DNA from: Sceloporus undulatus
Lineage: Eukaryota; Chordata; Lepidosauria; Squamata; Phrynosomatidae
Reading direction: 5' to 3'
Length of the DNA: 64,000 nt
Assembly: GCF_019175285.1 (NCBI RefSeq)
Contig: NC_056523.1
Coordinates: forward strand, 186,034,418-186,098,417
Shown here: positions 34,490 to 45,309 of the stretch, in pieces
How positions within the stretch are numbered: the first letter of the stretch is position 1
Layout of the letters: each line of letters starts with the position of its first letter
Notes under the pieces: model-generated
The model's input: the letters and a program-made list of their open reading frames with translations, nothing else
Databases searched by the model: none
What the model was told of the DNA's origin: nothing
Translations under genes and position numbers: made by a program

Positions 34490-34922
34490 TTCATTTATAT
34501 CCCGCCTCTCTGGATGGATCGAGGCAGATTACAATATGAATAAAATACATAATACAGAATAAGATAAAAGTACAGAATAAAACCCAGTATCCCTCCCAGC
34601 AACACAATAACTTAAAATTCCCAATAAACAATACAATAATAAAATGATATCCAACAATAAAAACGACAGGAGAACGATGGGAAGATGGAGGGGGGTTTCC
34701 TGTTGAAGGATGAATTAGGATTACAGCAATTGGGTGAATTCAGTCAGAACTGAGAATTCTCAGTTTGGGAATTAATTGAGTTAATTCAATCAGAATTAAA
34801 ATCTTTCTTTAATGCCGAAATTAGCCCCAGTGTGATAAACTCCATAAACTTACTTCAACCCATCAAGTTATCTATCCTTCCCCCTCCAACCTACCAACCC
34901 TCCTCCCTTTCCCTCCTATTTT

Positions 34923-34953
<31 letters not shown>

Positions 34954-35610
34954 TTCACACTGCAAAATTAATCTGCTTTATATATTATATATTATTATAT
35001 ATTAAATAAGTTACACACACACACACACACATATAATTCTCATTCACACACACACCTTAAAATCCTAACACACTCCTTCTTTCCTTCCTTCTTTCCTTTC
35101 TCTCTTCTTTCCTAATAGTTTCCCTTCCCATCTTAATAACACCCTCCACCTCACTTGGACAACATCTATTATATTACCGTGGTCTAAGGTTTAAATAAGA
35201 TTTGAACAACCCACTGCTGGTGTGCTGTGTCTGCCAAAATGCAAAGTTAATCCGGTTTGGCACCGCTTTAACTTCCATACCTCCATCCCATGAGATCCTG
35301 GGGTCTGTAGTTTGGGGTGGCACCTGGCAGAGAAGGCTGGAAGCCTCCCAAAATTGCAGTTCCCATAATTACATTTCCTGGAGCTATGGCAATCAAAGCG
35401 GTATGGAAGTGGGTTAATTCTGCAGTGCAGATGCACAGTTTTTGTTCCCCCCCCCAAGTCCTAGTGCAGACTCTTGGAGGGTTAGAGTGAAAAGAGAAGG
35501 GTCTCTGCTCCTCTGCCCAGCCCTGTTCCCTCCTCACCTGCTCCGTGGAAGTTCATCCGCCCCAAAAGCTCCCGGTCCCGGACCCGCTCTGCGCACCCTG
35601 CAGCCGCCAT
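27781..35610 (-). CDS. Nudix hydrolase with N-terminal DUF4743 domain (NUDT20/24-like)
   Basis: Exons on the minus strand: 35610-35538 (ATG), 32340-32087, 31871-31811, 30563-30436, 29734-29616, 28801-28666, 28068-27972, 27827-27781 (TAA). They give 304 residues. The first ~130 residues match DUF4743 (LPFMVAGQQVGYVPQAVA, PLFSMECAAT). Then come LGVKCYGASLNGY, RRAPNKPTYPGLLDN and a Nudix helix at about 176-197 (RETLVKECQEEACI), in which EE193-194 are the likely metal ligands. The family includes the second domain of fungal and plant thiamine-pyrophosphokinase-related proteins; substrates are diphosphate compounds and the exact one is unknown here. All splice phases agree except at exon 3, whose acceptor reads GCA rather than GCAG. 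No targeting peptide is evident. It is convergent with RBM10. Confidence 0.88.
29067..29194. mobile_element. hAT-type palindromic MITE with 8-bp target duplication
   Basis: The left end is CAGTGGTTCCCAATCTTG and the decayed complementary right end is GTAGAAAACTACTA. Flanks TTCTACAC (29059-29066) and CTCTACAC (29195-29202) match at 7 of 8 bases. The arms 'ttttggacttcagttccca' and 'ctaaagttccaaacatctgg' pair. Confidence 0.75.
29616..29734 (-). CDS. Nudix gene exon 5, catalytic Nudix box
   Basis: It encodes AAGGITSGLGVRETLVKECQ and on to AGTI. The first Glu of the GX5E part is Leu here, as is usual in this subfamily, while the REUxEE core (KECQEE) is kept. The acceptor is CCCATTAG and the donor CAG|GTAATA. 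Confidence 0.9.
31150..31330 (-). mobile_element. LINE 3' tail fragment
   Basis: The phrase 'tttatatagcaccatcagtt' and 'acatggcgctttacag' match the tail fragment near 19.7 kb. It is the reverse complement of a lizard LINE 3' end. Confidence 0.5.
31811..31871 (-). CDS. Nudix gene exon 3 with defective-looking acceptor
   Basis: The frame MYVMPCFCDTPLFSMECAAT matches the family. It joins the preceding WREE only if the exon begins at ATG (31871), where the bases before it are CTCTGCA with no final G. The nearest real AG (CATAG, seven bases upstream) would put the exon out of frame. The donor ACCC|GTGAGT is good. Confidence 0.65.
33030..33115. repeat. Dispersed repeat 'gaagtagact...gaaagctca' family
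   Basis: It shares 'gaggaagtagacttgtctac' and 'agtctcacaggtgctacaag' with 50740-50840, 50990-51075 and 61180-61300. The class is not determined. Confidence 0.5.
33226..33588. mobile_element. Tigger/pogo-like element, larger copy
   Basis: It starts CACTGGGCCCTCCACATT after TA and ends AATGTGGAGGGACAAGGG before TA. The interior contains two similar inverted segments around 'ggtcaactgtaacc' and 'gatgttgaccacagag'. It is non-coding. Confidence 0.65.
33589..33825 (-). mobile_element. tRNA-derived squamate SINE, full length
   Basis: The tail 'agttgtgtgcttcaagtcg' starts directly after the Tigger-like element. The head ends with 'aaaccactagtgcatcatgc'. The body matches the copies at 1.3 and 52.0 kb. 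Confidence 0.8.
33838..34070 (+). repeat. Polypyrimidine tract of about 230 bases
   Basis: The plus strand is almost pure C and T (runs such as ccttctccctctttctcctt). A shorter similar tract lies at 34870-34920 on the other side of a transposon cluster. Confidence 0.85.
34071..34377. mobile_element. DNA transposon remnant with GGAGTTTATCAC ends
   Basis: The left end GGAGTTTATCAC and right end GTAATAAACTCC are inverted copies. A second tail of the same element follows at 34380-34455 and 34795-34846, split by a LINE tail. A further copy lies at 48498-48808. No transposase frame is present; the superfamily is unassigned. Confidence 0.7.
34456..34790 (-). mobile_element. LINE tail with AAT microsatellite, inserted in the transposon remnant
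   Basis: An AAT repeat is followed by 'tttcatttatatcccgcctc' and 'gaggcagattacaatatg', the antisense of a lizard LINE 3' end. It interrupts the second GGAGTTTATCAC-type tail. Confidence 0.6.
34928..35125. repeat. Cluster of simple repeats
   Basis: An ATT run (34928-34953), TATAT sequence, a CA dinucleotide run (35011-35030) and a CTTTC-rich segment lie side by side. Confidence 0.8.
35214..35433. mobile_element. Palindromic MITE, GGCTGCATCC family
   Basis: The arms 'ccggtttggcaccgctttaac' (21 bases in the genome; core TTTGGCACCGCTTTAAC) and the complementary 'atcaaagcggtatggaagt' face each other, ending in 'ttaattctgcagtgcagatg'. Confidence 0.65.
35538..35610 (-). CDS. Nudix gene exon 1
   Basis: The ATG sits in a TCATCATGGCGGC context and is followed by MAAAGCAERVRDRELLGRM. 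The donor is GCAG|GTGAGG. The next coding exon is 3.2 kb away, behind a repeat-rich intron. Confidence 0.8.
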
Positions 35611-35725
35611 GATGAGATGACACCTGCCTGCCTCTTTTCCATGCAACACAGCCAATTAAATCCTCCCATGCCATTTAGCCCCGCCCCCTTTGGGGGCCTC
35701 TAGATCTGATTGGCTCCATCAAAAC
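35611..35725 (-). promoter_or_regulatory. Likely promoter of the Nudix gene
   Basis: Upstream of the ATG on the minus strand are an ATTGG (inverted CCAAT) in TTAATTGGC, a GC box GGGGCGGGGC at about 35681-35690, and a further CCAAT-type site (ATTGG on the plus strand at about 35709). The start region CATGGCGGC resembles a YY1 initiator. No TATA box is seen. Confidence 0.6.
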
Positions 35726-35776
35726 TATAGAACCCTGGTTGTCAGTGTTCCAATTTGGTTCCAGACCCAGCCTTCT

Positions 35777-36155
35777 GCAGCCACACTGCAGGAATAATCC
35801 GGTTTGACACCGCTTTAACTGCCACGCCTCCATGCTCTGTGATTCTGGGAACAGCAGTTTGTTGTGGCACCAGAGCTTTGCTCCATCAGAGTTAAAATTG
35901 GGAGAATAGGCCTGTTGAAATTATTATTTTTAGTGTATATATATATATATATATATAGTATACATATACATATTTATATATACATATCTTTATTATATTT
36001 AGTTACTCTTACTCTTATATATTTATTGTTTTATGTACAGCGCTATGTAAATAAAGAATAATAATAATAATAAATACATTTTGTGGTGCCTTGTTCTCCT
36101 TTGAGGTTATGACATCTGTTTACCCTGAACTGGATTATTTCTGCAGTGTGAATGC
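35777..36155. mobile_element. Composite: palindromic MITE interrupted by other repeats
   Basis: The left arm (cacactgcaggaataatcc) and right arm (ggattatttctgcagtgtga) belong to one MITE. Between them sit a LINE tail with TA and AAT repeats (about 35930-36075) and a piece of the hAT 'GTCCTCC' family (36076-36124). Confidence 0.65.
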
Positions 36156-36298
36156 AGTTCTCTAACCATGGGTTCTCATTTCTTCTTTCTTCCTCCTTTG
36201 ATAAATCTGAAGGCCTGTCTTTATACATTCAGCATACAAACAGGTGACTAGGTGTCCTAACTGCAAATATAAATCCATGCTGCTTCTTTAGTCATGCT

Positions 36299-36390
36299 CA
36301 ACATGGAAGGACTTTTGAAATCCCTCCTGGACAGACGGTTGAAATATAGGCCATGTCCCAGAAAAGAAGGACATCTGGTCACCCTGAGCA
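36299..36390. mobile_element. hAT 'GTCCTCC' family fragment
   Basis: The phrases 'atccctcctggacagacgg' and 'aaggacatctggtcaccctg' are the right end of the same family found whole at 55877-56087. Confidence 0.65.
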
Positions 36391-37984
36391 AAAAGACTAA
36401 AATTCCCTTGCATTCCTTAGAGGTGAAGGTTTTCCGGAAATACCTGCAAACTGCTTCTCAGAATCCCTGGGCTAATTCTTCGATGGGTTCGTTCTCCAAT
36501 TTTAATTCTAGAAGTGTATATCTTCTGCATACTTGGTGTGTCTTGGGATCCTTTTAAAATCTGAAGCTTAGAATCTTCCCAAAAGAATCACACTGAGTCA
36601 GGCTGAATTAGGGAAACAACTTTTTATTCTTATAATTATTAATAATACATTTTAAATATTTTTTTTACTTTTTCTTATTTTTTTCAAGTGTCTGGCTTCT
36701 AAGAACTTTTTTTTAATTATTATTATCACAACGGCCAGTAGAAAAATAACCAAACTCTTAGAAACAAAGGCGCTCCTTGGCGCTTCCCACAAAGATAGGG
36801 AAGGAGAGAAAGGGATGGGAGGGAAGGAGAGGCAAGGATTGCCGTGGAGCCATTTTGGAGTGGGAATGTATAGGGTGAGGAAGTGATGTCTTTAAAGAAT
36901 AGTTCACAAAGAGAGACATGGTTTATTATGTACAGAGCAACTAGGTGTCAATGGCTGTGCAGATGCCCTGCTTCGGAGCAAACGACTAGAACGGGGAAAG
37001 CCAGCCTTTGTAAATTCCCTGGAGAGGACAATCATAACCATGAATGTCCTTTTCCAATGTGCTTAATTTTGGTTCACCTGTTTGCTCCAGCCATAAGCCA
37101 CCACACCCTAGTGCCTCTTCAGCAATGAGATGAACCCCAGATATTATACTGTATCCCTCCATCCCCCCCAGCTCTCGGAACACAACTTGTAAGACTGGGG
37201 TCTGGAATCCCTGTGACACAATTGCTTTGCTTCTCCAGCCTGGCTCCTTCAGTGCCCACTGTGAATTCACATCGTGGCAAGTAGTCCACAAAGACAAACA
37301 CAGCCTCCGGTGAAACATCCGAGCTTCCAAAGATACCTCCGAACAAAGAAGGGCAGAGAACAGATTTAAAATAAAAATTAAAAAGGGCATTTACCCTCAA
37401 TTGCCACATCTTAGGGGAAGCCTTTGATGAATTCCTACATTCCAATAAATATGGCTCACACAACTTGTGACACTCTGGTCCACGCACACAGCCACACCAG
37501 TCATATATGTATAGCAGCCCATCTAGGATTCAATAAACTTGCCTGTCTGCCTTTTTCCTGCCTTGTTTGTGCCTATAAAAATGGTGGGGAGAGTGGAAGT
37601 CACACTGTATAAGCTAACTGTCTTGATAGCTTACATGTTGTGCAGGCCTGTGTCACACGTCATCACTGCTTTTTAGACTTCCGCACCACTTGTATCCCAG
37701 AGATACAAGGATCATCACAGCAGGTACTTCATTTTGTAATGAGTGTTCAAGCATGCTTCTCAACACATCCCTTCTCACCTGGAGTAGTGCCACCACCTTA
37801 TATACTGCCACAAAAGTGCTTCAGGGTGCTCTCTACATAGCATAGCATGGGAGCAAAAAAAGAGAGGAGAAGCCCTGACTTCTTTCTCCTTTATGAGGCA
37901 ACTGGAGTTATTAAACTGAAGGAAGATGGGGACAACATATTCAGAATAAAGCATCAGAGGATAGCTTAGCTTAGATCAAGGACA

Positions 37985-38140
37985 TAGCCAAGGGGGGGGG
38001 GGGGTTCTTGGGGTCCGGACCCCCCCTTCCATTAGATAAAATGAATGGTGTGTGCTGCCGCCCCACTGCACCCAAGCCCCATTATAATGGTGGCACTTAG
38101 TATGGACCCCCCCCCCTTCCCAAAATCCTGCATACATCCC
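37985..38140. repeat. G/C homopolymer-rich repeat
   Basis: A run of 14 G at 37992-38005 is mirrored by a C run at 38106-38117, around 'gttcttggggtccggacccc'. The pattern matches a palindromic interspersed repeat, not a gene. Confidence 0.6.
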
Positions 38141-38929
38141 TGCTTAGATGCCACCTTTTCCCCCTCAACAGTTCAATATAAGGCAGAGGGATGGATTCAC
38201 AGAAGTAAGAGTATTGTCTTTTCAACCCACCTCATCTCAATCCATTCCTCTCATTGTAAGAAATTATTATCACAATATAAATAGAACCATGGAGCATTGG
38301 TTACTCCCAAACAATTCTATATCCAGTTCCCTACTATTAGCATTTTGATTCCCAATGCTGTACAGCTTTAATATACATAAAGATGAACTACCTACTGCAG
38401 GAGAACGAGAGAATGAGAGAGAGAGAGCGACAGACAGACAGACTCAGAGTGTTACCAATTTGTCCTTTCAGCCGTGTCCATTAACTTTTGGCAAACATTG
38501 CCTTTTGTCCTGGACCTTAGAGACGTTGGCTTGGTTCATGTTGGAGTACAGCAGGGCTTAATTCTGGTAGTGCATACAGCTGACAAATCAGAAAATCCAA
38601 ATTCTAGTTCAGTCTTTGCTTTTCCACTACAGAGTCCAGGGCTGATCCAGAAACCTAGTGAGCATGAGTTTCCATGAGGCTGAGACGCTGTGCTGCCAGA
38701 GACAGGTGTTAGAGCCACTTGATCTTATAATTGTGGGAAAAGGGGAGGCATTCATAATATAAAATTGATTATATTGCCCTGGTTTTTAGTTCTGTATCTC
38801 TTAATCCAAGGGGGAAAGCCTGAGGATTCTACAGCAAGAGCATTTCATTTAATCCAGTGGACTAGTGGCCCTTCCATGTAAAGTAAACCAAGTGAGAGGG
38901 CCCTCTAGGTGAGTTGCATTTGTGGTGTC

Positions 38930-39060
38930 CCCAGATCAATCTTCCTCAACCTGAAGGTTAGCAGATGTGCTGATCTATAGCTGCCATCATCCCCAGGCAA
39001 TAATGTTGGCTGGGGATAATGGGCACACATCTCAGGTGGTGGAGGAAGGTTGCTTTGGAT
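38930..39060. mobile_element. Palindromic MITE
   Basis: The left arm 'caatcttcctcaacctgaag' pairs with the right arm 'aggtggtggaggaaggttgc', and 'tgccatcatccccaggcaat' with 'tggctggggataatgggca'. It is non-coding. Confidence 0.6.
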
Positions 39061-40194
39061 GAATATGACACCAGCAACAGAGTTCCTAAAAGTGTGAACA
39101 AAGTCCCCCAGCCACCAAACCACCCACCCTATTTGTCATGAAAAGTGACAATCTTGTCTTTAAATCTATCTATCTGGAATAAAAACAGAGCTGGACATGA
39201 GTTTCTGCAACAGCTCAACTCTAATTTGCTGGTGAAAGGATGCAGGTCACCATCTGTGTCCTCATAGGACAGTTCCACAGCCCAAACTCCTAATCCCTTT
39301 ATACACAAGAAAGGCATCCCACCCTTATTTTCTCAGCTATAATAGATAAAGTTTCCTCACCCACCCACCCACCCATCCCAAAGTGCTTATCATGCACCCC
39401 TTTTCTAGCAAGGATCAGAGCCCTAGAAACTAGGCTCCTTAAGAGGAGGGAGGAACAGCTGGCAGGGATGGGCTTTATCCATCCCTAGCTTACTGCTTGT
39501 TCTCAGGCCAGGCTGAGCATGGAAGCCAGGCCTTGGACTCTCCTTCCTCTACTAGCCCAATAAACCCAGCTTCTGCTTGAGCAAGAAGGGATTATTTTAC
39601 CTTGGGTAGAGTGCTCTTTTGGTACCCATTTAAAAATAAGAAATCCCTCCAAAAAAGAAGGACAGTATTTCATAAATAGACTGAACACACATGTGCAGCC
39701 TGGTCAGACCTATACCAGATCCCTTAGCAGTTCATACATTAAAAACTTCATCCCTTAAGCCTATAGGAGACTGTGCATCTGTTCCACTTTTTAAGACTCA
39801 CCATCCCATCCAGTATTTTAAGCTTTTTCAGTGGACTGTTTCAGCCACTACCACCGTCTGTTCCTTCGGTTCTCCGTACCAGCTAAAATAAATTCTGGCA
39901 TCTTTCACACACACACATATATGCATACCTTCCCCTGCCACAAAAAGGCTTCCTTGGCCTAGAAGGAAAGGAGAGCCCCCACCCATCCTGCAAAAAAAGA
40001 TCTGGGACTTAATACAGATATTTTTGTTTACAAGGAACGAGAAAGGGGAGGAAGAATATTCCACTCCTTAAAGTGGAGCAAAGGGCTTTAAGAGTGGCTC
40101 TGCCCTCTTGGTCCATAACAAGTACGGTATGCCAAGTGACTTGCAGGGCTGGCCCTTCGCTCGGAAGAGGTGGTCAGTTTAGCCTCAAAGGCTA

Positions 40195-40323
40195 TCAGAG
40201 CACAGTGTTTTCGGTGCAGCTGCCACCCAGGGATGAGCGGAAAGCCTGCAGCTGGGAGACCCCATGGAGATGGACACAGGCTGCTGCCACCACCAGTACG
40301 TGGAAGATCTGGTGGGAGTGGAA
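40195..40323 (-). CDS. ADIPOR-like last coding exon
   Basis: It encodes FHSHQIFHVLVVAAACVHLH, then GVSQLQAFRSSLGGSCTENT, VL and TGA. Both zinc-ligand His residues are present. The positions AAACVHL and LQAFRSS depart from both human receptors. Confidence 0.93.
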   Translation of the reverse strand, partial: FHSHQIFHVLVVAAACVHLHGVSQLQAFRSSLGGSCTENTVL

Positions 40324-43300
40324 CTAGAGAGAAGAGGAAGAAGGGGGAAACAAGAGGGACAACATTTGAATCCAGGACTTTGTCATGCTGCTAGAGCTTG
40401 GCAACATTCTTTTTGAGCCATAGCTCTCCAAACCCACAGCCCTTAAAGCCCACCCCAGGCAAGTCCCTCCCCGTGGTAGCATACGTACCCATATGTCACA
40501 CTTGCCAGGGAAGAAGCGTTCAGGAATTCGGGCTGCGTAGAGCCCCACCCCCAGGATGTAGAGGACAGCCATTAGGAAGAGCCACCCAATCTGCCCCACT
40601 GTTGTGGCCTTGATGAATCCTTCCGCGATCATGAAATGGAGGGTGGGCACCAGCCCGCTCAGCCCTAGACCCAGAAACACCCCTGCCCCGCCCCAACCCC
40701 CAAAGAAAAAGAGATTACAGTACTGCTTGGATGAGAGTCTGTCTGAGATTAAAAGAAACCTCGCCTGACAAGGCTTCAGTATCCCAGAACATGAGCTGAA
40801 TGCCAATAATGGAGAAAGCATCCCTAAGCATGCACAAAATATTTTCTCACTCATGAGTAGTAAGAACCAAGCCACAAAAAGAATGCACAACCTGAACTGT
40901 TGATATTAATTTGATAACTCCCACAGGCCATTATGCTGCACTTTCACTGGCACAATGTAAACCTATTTCTGCTTCTTTAGCCTTGAAATCTCAATAGGCA
41001 TTGTGTTGGCCATTAAAGCACCTACCATTTTTATTTCATAACACAAAAGCCAGTAAGGGTTGTGTTGGGACTGTACCCTTCTTGGGTCAGACACAGAACA
41101 GATGAGATTAAAAGCCTTTCAGGTTGGAGAGTAAGGCTACCATACAAACCTGTTCCTCTTTCTCTGGGGTCATCCCCCACCTCACAACCACCCCTTGTAA
41201 TACAGCATATGAATTTCTTCCCACTAGATTATATATTTTCTCACTCCAAATTTCCTTTTTAAAAAATCTTGCTAGGTACTTAGTATTTATATTTGGAATG
41301 GGGAACCCATTGGCCATGCACATGTTATGGCCTAAAACTCCCATCAGTCCCATTCAACGTGGCCAATGGTAAGGAACTGTGGAAGTTGGAGTCCAAAACA
41401 TGGGGAAGATGAAAACATGGATCAGTATTAGCATATATGCCAGTATCATTGTCAAGGAGGTAGAATTATTTCATTTAGTTATTGGCTTATTAACCTACAA
41501 TACTTTACTCAGAGCATGACATTTTGGACCTCATAAGCTCTGAATAGTCACAGAGATGAGACATGACAGGAATTTTTCCAACAGCTTCAAGAAGATGAGA
41601 TAAAACACAGGGCAAAAAGTAGATTCCCTCTGGGGCATGATAACCCAGCAACCCAGGGGCAGAGCAATAAACTCATGTCATCATTTTCTGAGAAAATCCA
41701 GCCAAACAGGACTGGGACTGCTGAAAAATGGTGGTCCCCAGGTTTCATACCAACCTATTTATCTATTTATTTATTTTATATGCTGTATTTCGCCCAGAGG
41801 GGACCCAAGGCTGCTTCCAGAAACAGCAAATTAAAGACTTTTACAATGATTTTTAAAAAATTTTAAAACCCCACATTAAACACCAATAAAATCTTTTCAA
41901 AGCCATCCAAAAGTTAAAAACAAATAAAACACAAATCTAAATAAGAACCTTCCCTGCTTAACCATTAAAAGCCTGCTTAAACAAAAATGTCTTTGTCTGC
42001 CAGTGAAAGGAAAACAGAGTAAGTGAAACCTGTTCATCCCATTGGACCTCTCAGCAGTATTCAGTACCCTCAAGCTTTATTTGATTTATATTTTGCAGGC
42101 CTAGCCTCCAGTTCCCAGCTTTCCTGAATTGTGTTTTCGTATTATAACCTATACAGCGTGAATGCCTAACACTAGTCCCAGTTTCTGCCAACCTAGCAGT
42201 TCAAAAGTATGTAAAAGTGCAAGTGGATAAATGAGTACTACTTTGGTGGGAAGGTAACAGCGTTCTGTGCAGCCATGCTGGCCACGTAATCACAAAATTG
42301 TCTCTGACAACGCTGGCTCCCTTGGCTTAATAATGGAGATGAGCACCATCCCCTACATTTGGACACAACTAAACAATCTTGGCAAAGGGAAAACCTTTAC
42401 CTTACCTTTATTGTAATCTATTGTGATTTTATTTGTAGCTTTTTTAAAACCGCCTAAAGCCACCATGAATCCCAGTTTTTGAGAGAAAAGCAAAATACAA
42501 ATCAAATAAATAAATAAACGTCTTCCAATTAATTATATTGAACACTGCTGGGAGGTCCAAGGGAATAAACAGAGTTTCAATACCCTGTATTGTTGTGGCA
42601 TACATCCCCTACTAAAACAAGGCCCAAACCGAGAATGGAAAATGTCCACATAATCACTAACAGCTGAGGGAAGACCCAAGGTTTGCAGAAGCACACAAGC
42701 AAAAATTAGAAAAACAGATACCTACTGCAAGGTATGCATGCCCTAAATAAGGCATACTCAAAGTAACCACAAAATGCTGACTGCATTGGGTGGGAGTGAG
42801 AAATGGAGGGAAACGAATGAAATGAAGTACTGTAGCTGGAAACATGAATTTTGTTGCAGCATTATAACCTATTGAGATTTTATTTGTAGGTTTTTTTTAA
42901 AGAACCACATAAACCCATCATGAATTTGTTTTTGAGAGAAAAGCAAGAGCCTTTTACCTCAGGCAACCAGGTCCCACTTTTTTTTTTTAATATTATTAGC
43001 TTTCTAGGTGGGACACTACCTATATGTTAAACAGTGAATAAAATGAGAAGAACACATAAATTACCTGCCCGGACTGCCCGGTACTGTGGAGTGGCAAAGT
43101 GGTCCCATTGTGATACCATGATGGCGGTCACACCCAGCACACAAATGATGATGAGGTAGATGAGTTGGGGTTGTGGTGAGCAGTAGAAGGAGTAATACAG
43201 CCAGGGTACAAAGCTACCCATGGTGAGCAAGGCAATTCCAGAGTAGTCCAATCTGTATAGAATATAAAATGAAAAGCAAGACCCTGAGTATTTAAGAGAC

Positions 43301-45271
43301 ATCAGCAATAAGGTATTGTAAATGTGAATCCCCAGCAGTTATGAGATTGTAAATCTATAATTTTGCAACTACACAGCAAGATCCCAGACATTATTTTAAA
43401 TTGCTTTGTTTCCTGGCTCACAGCAGTATGGCAAACAAAAATTAGACCTTCACCCCAGGCAACAACGATGGTGTCAGTCATATTGCATGCCACTCAGCCA
43501 ACACAGTTTATATGCTATACAAGACACCCATGGCCAGGTATGGTTTTAGAAAGCCCACAGAAAAATGACCTTTTGGGGATTTCTGTCTTATGTCTGCAGC
43601 ACCCTCCCCCCAAAAGGGTGAGCCTGGGGGCCTTATGTGGTAGCAGCAACAGCAGCAGCTCCATTACTTTTATCACCACTGGTTGGCTGGCAGACACTGT
43701 GTGGTATTGTTCATGGGTCTCTTGAGAAATTTAAATCCTGGCCCAAAGTTCCCCCAACTATTTCAATATCAGGGACATTATGGGCAACCCAAATGCAGGT
43801 TCACAAACAAACAGAGAATGCAATGCAAATGATCCTGCCTAAACTTCCTGCTTTGGCTGCTTTGGTCTACACCAGAAGTGAGAATCATACAACCTTGCAG
43901 ATGTTGCTGAATTGCAATTCCAGGCTGCCCTGGTCAGCAATGAGAAATGTTGGGAATAATGTCTGGAGTAAGTACCACATAAATCTGATCCCTGGGTATT
44001 CTAAACAAAACAGTGAAGGCCACCAAACTCCTAGCAAGCTTTAGTATTTGCAGGCCAGCTGCATCACAATCACTTTCAGTTGTCTTTAAAATATTAATCT
44101 GTCCCAATTAGAGCAGAAGTTGCCATAAATGGCCCAGACATTCATGTCTCTTAAGAGTTCTAATACATAAGAAAATAAAACAATGCTCCTAACCATCACC
44201 TCCTTGCCCTGTACCTCAGAGGGTTATTTGGGTGGATGAGGTGCAGACTTACTTGGAGAAGGTACGAGAAACCTTCTCAGAGTGGCAGTAGACTGTGTGG
44301 AATAGCCAGGAGAAACAGAGGCAAAGAATGGCTCCTAAGAAGAACATGCCAAAGACAACTCGCTCCTGGATAGGGGCAACATATTTCATGTTGGGGCTGA
44401 TCATGTATCCAATGCCCGAAACCAGAAAGAAGAGGAACCCTAAAAAGAGAGAAGAACATGACCTACATATCCCAAACATTTTCAGAATGGTGGATCACAG
44501 GGAGGTGGATGACATGAATCTGCTTGGTCAGGGCTAGGCCAGGATGATAAAGGAGCATTCCCAAATCAAGACTTGGAGTGCACAACCTTTAGCATGGGAA
44601 CTCTACAGTCAGGTCTTGAATTGGAAATGTTTGCTAAAAAAACTCAGAGCTAAAGGTATTGATTCCAGTCTTGCAGAGTTCAGAAAAGTTCATTTTTTTT
44701 TCCTTTTTGCACTACAGTTGGCCCTGCTATGAGTTGTATTCCAAAACAAGTAACTATTGACTAGGAAAGGGTAGAAGGCCACACTGACAAGCAATACAAA
44801 GATATCTGCCTGGTGCATCAGAACCCATTGTCAGTCTGGGGAGTGGGCAGTTTGCAGGATCTCCCTCTGCTTTTCATTTACAATAGTGCTGAGGAATGTG
44901 TCCATCAGATATAGTTGGATCCCAGCCCTTTCAGCCCTAGCCAGCATGGCCAATGGTGAAGGATGACGGAGAGCCTCATCTACAGAGCCTCTCCTTCTCC
45001 GTCCTTGCTGTACAGTGTACATTTTGTGTTCAAGGTGAGGATCCTCAGAAAGCTTTATTTTCTACTCTCATCCATGTCTCCAAGCAGACACTGAAGCTTA
45101 CTAATACAAATAGTAATAAGAATTTTGTCTGTCAAGAAAAGCCATTGGAGAATCATATTTGGAGTATCCAATTATAATCCTTTATACTGGGAAAAACATT
45201 TTAAAATTTAGGCTAATAAGAAAGTACCTATATTCTGAAATTGAAATATTGTGGCATGAAAGGGCAAGCCT

Positions 45272-45309
<38 letters not shown>

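Larger units (their letters stand above)
36600..40194 (-). other. Probable 3' UTR and downstream region of the adiponectin-receptor gene
   Basis: No coding exon is seen below the stop at 40195. On the minus strand, AAGAATAAAAAGTTG at about 36619-36633 is a good poly(A) signal with a GT-rich follow-up, so a 3' UTR of up to 3.5 kb is possible; a shorter one cannot be excluded. A G-rich repeat lies at 37985-38135 and a palindromic MITE at about 38930-39060. Confidence 0.4.
40683..43064. other. ADIPOR-like intron 5 with repeats
   Basis: It contains a MITE-like palindrome near 41290-41395, a LINE tail at 41755-42030, the Sauria-type SINE at 42203-42408 and another LINE tail at 42412-42520. No exon is seen. 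Confidence 0.6.

Noticed and set aside
36986-37487. Two overlapping minus-strand frames of 134 and 122 codons
   Set aside because: Neither resembles a family and both fall in the likely 3' UTR of the ADIPOR-like gene. I could not assign an exon.
40324-40890. 188-codon minus-strand frame taken as a gene
   Set aside because: Only 40489-40682 is coding, as an ADIPOR-like exon. The rest is read-through into introns on both sides.
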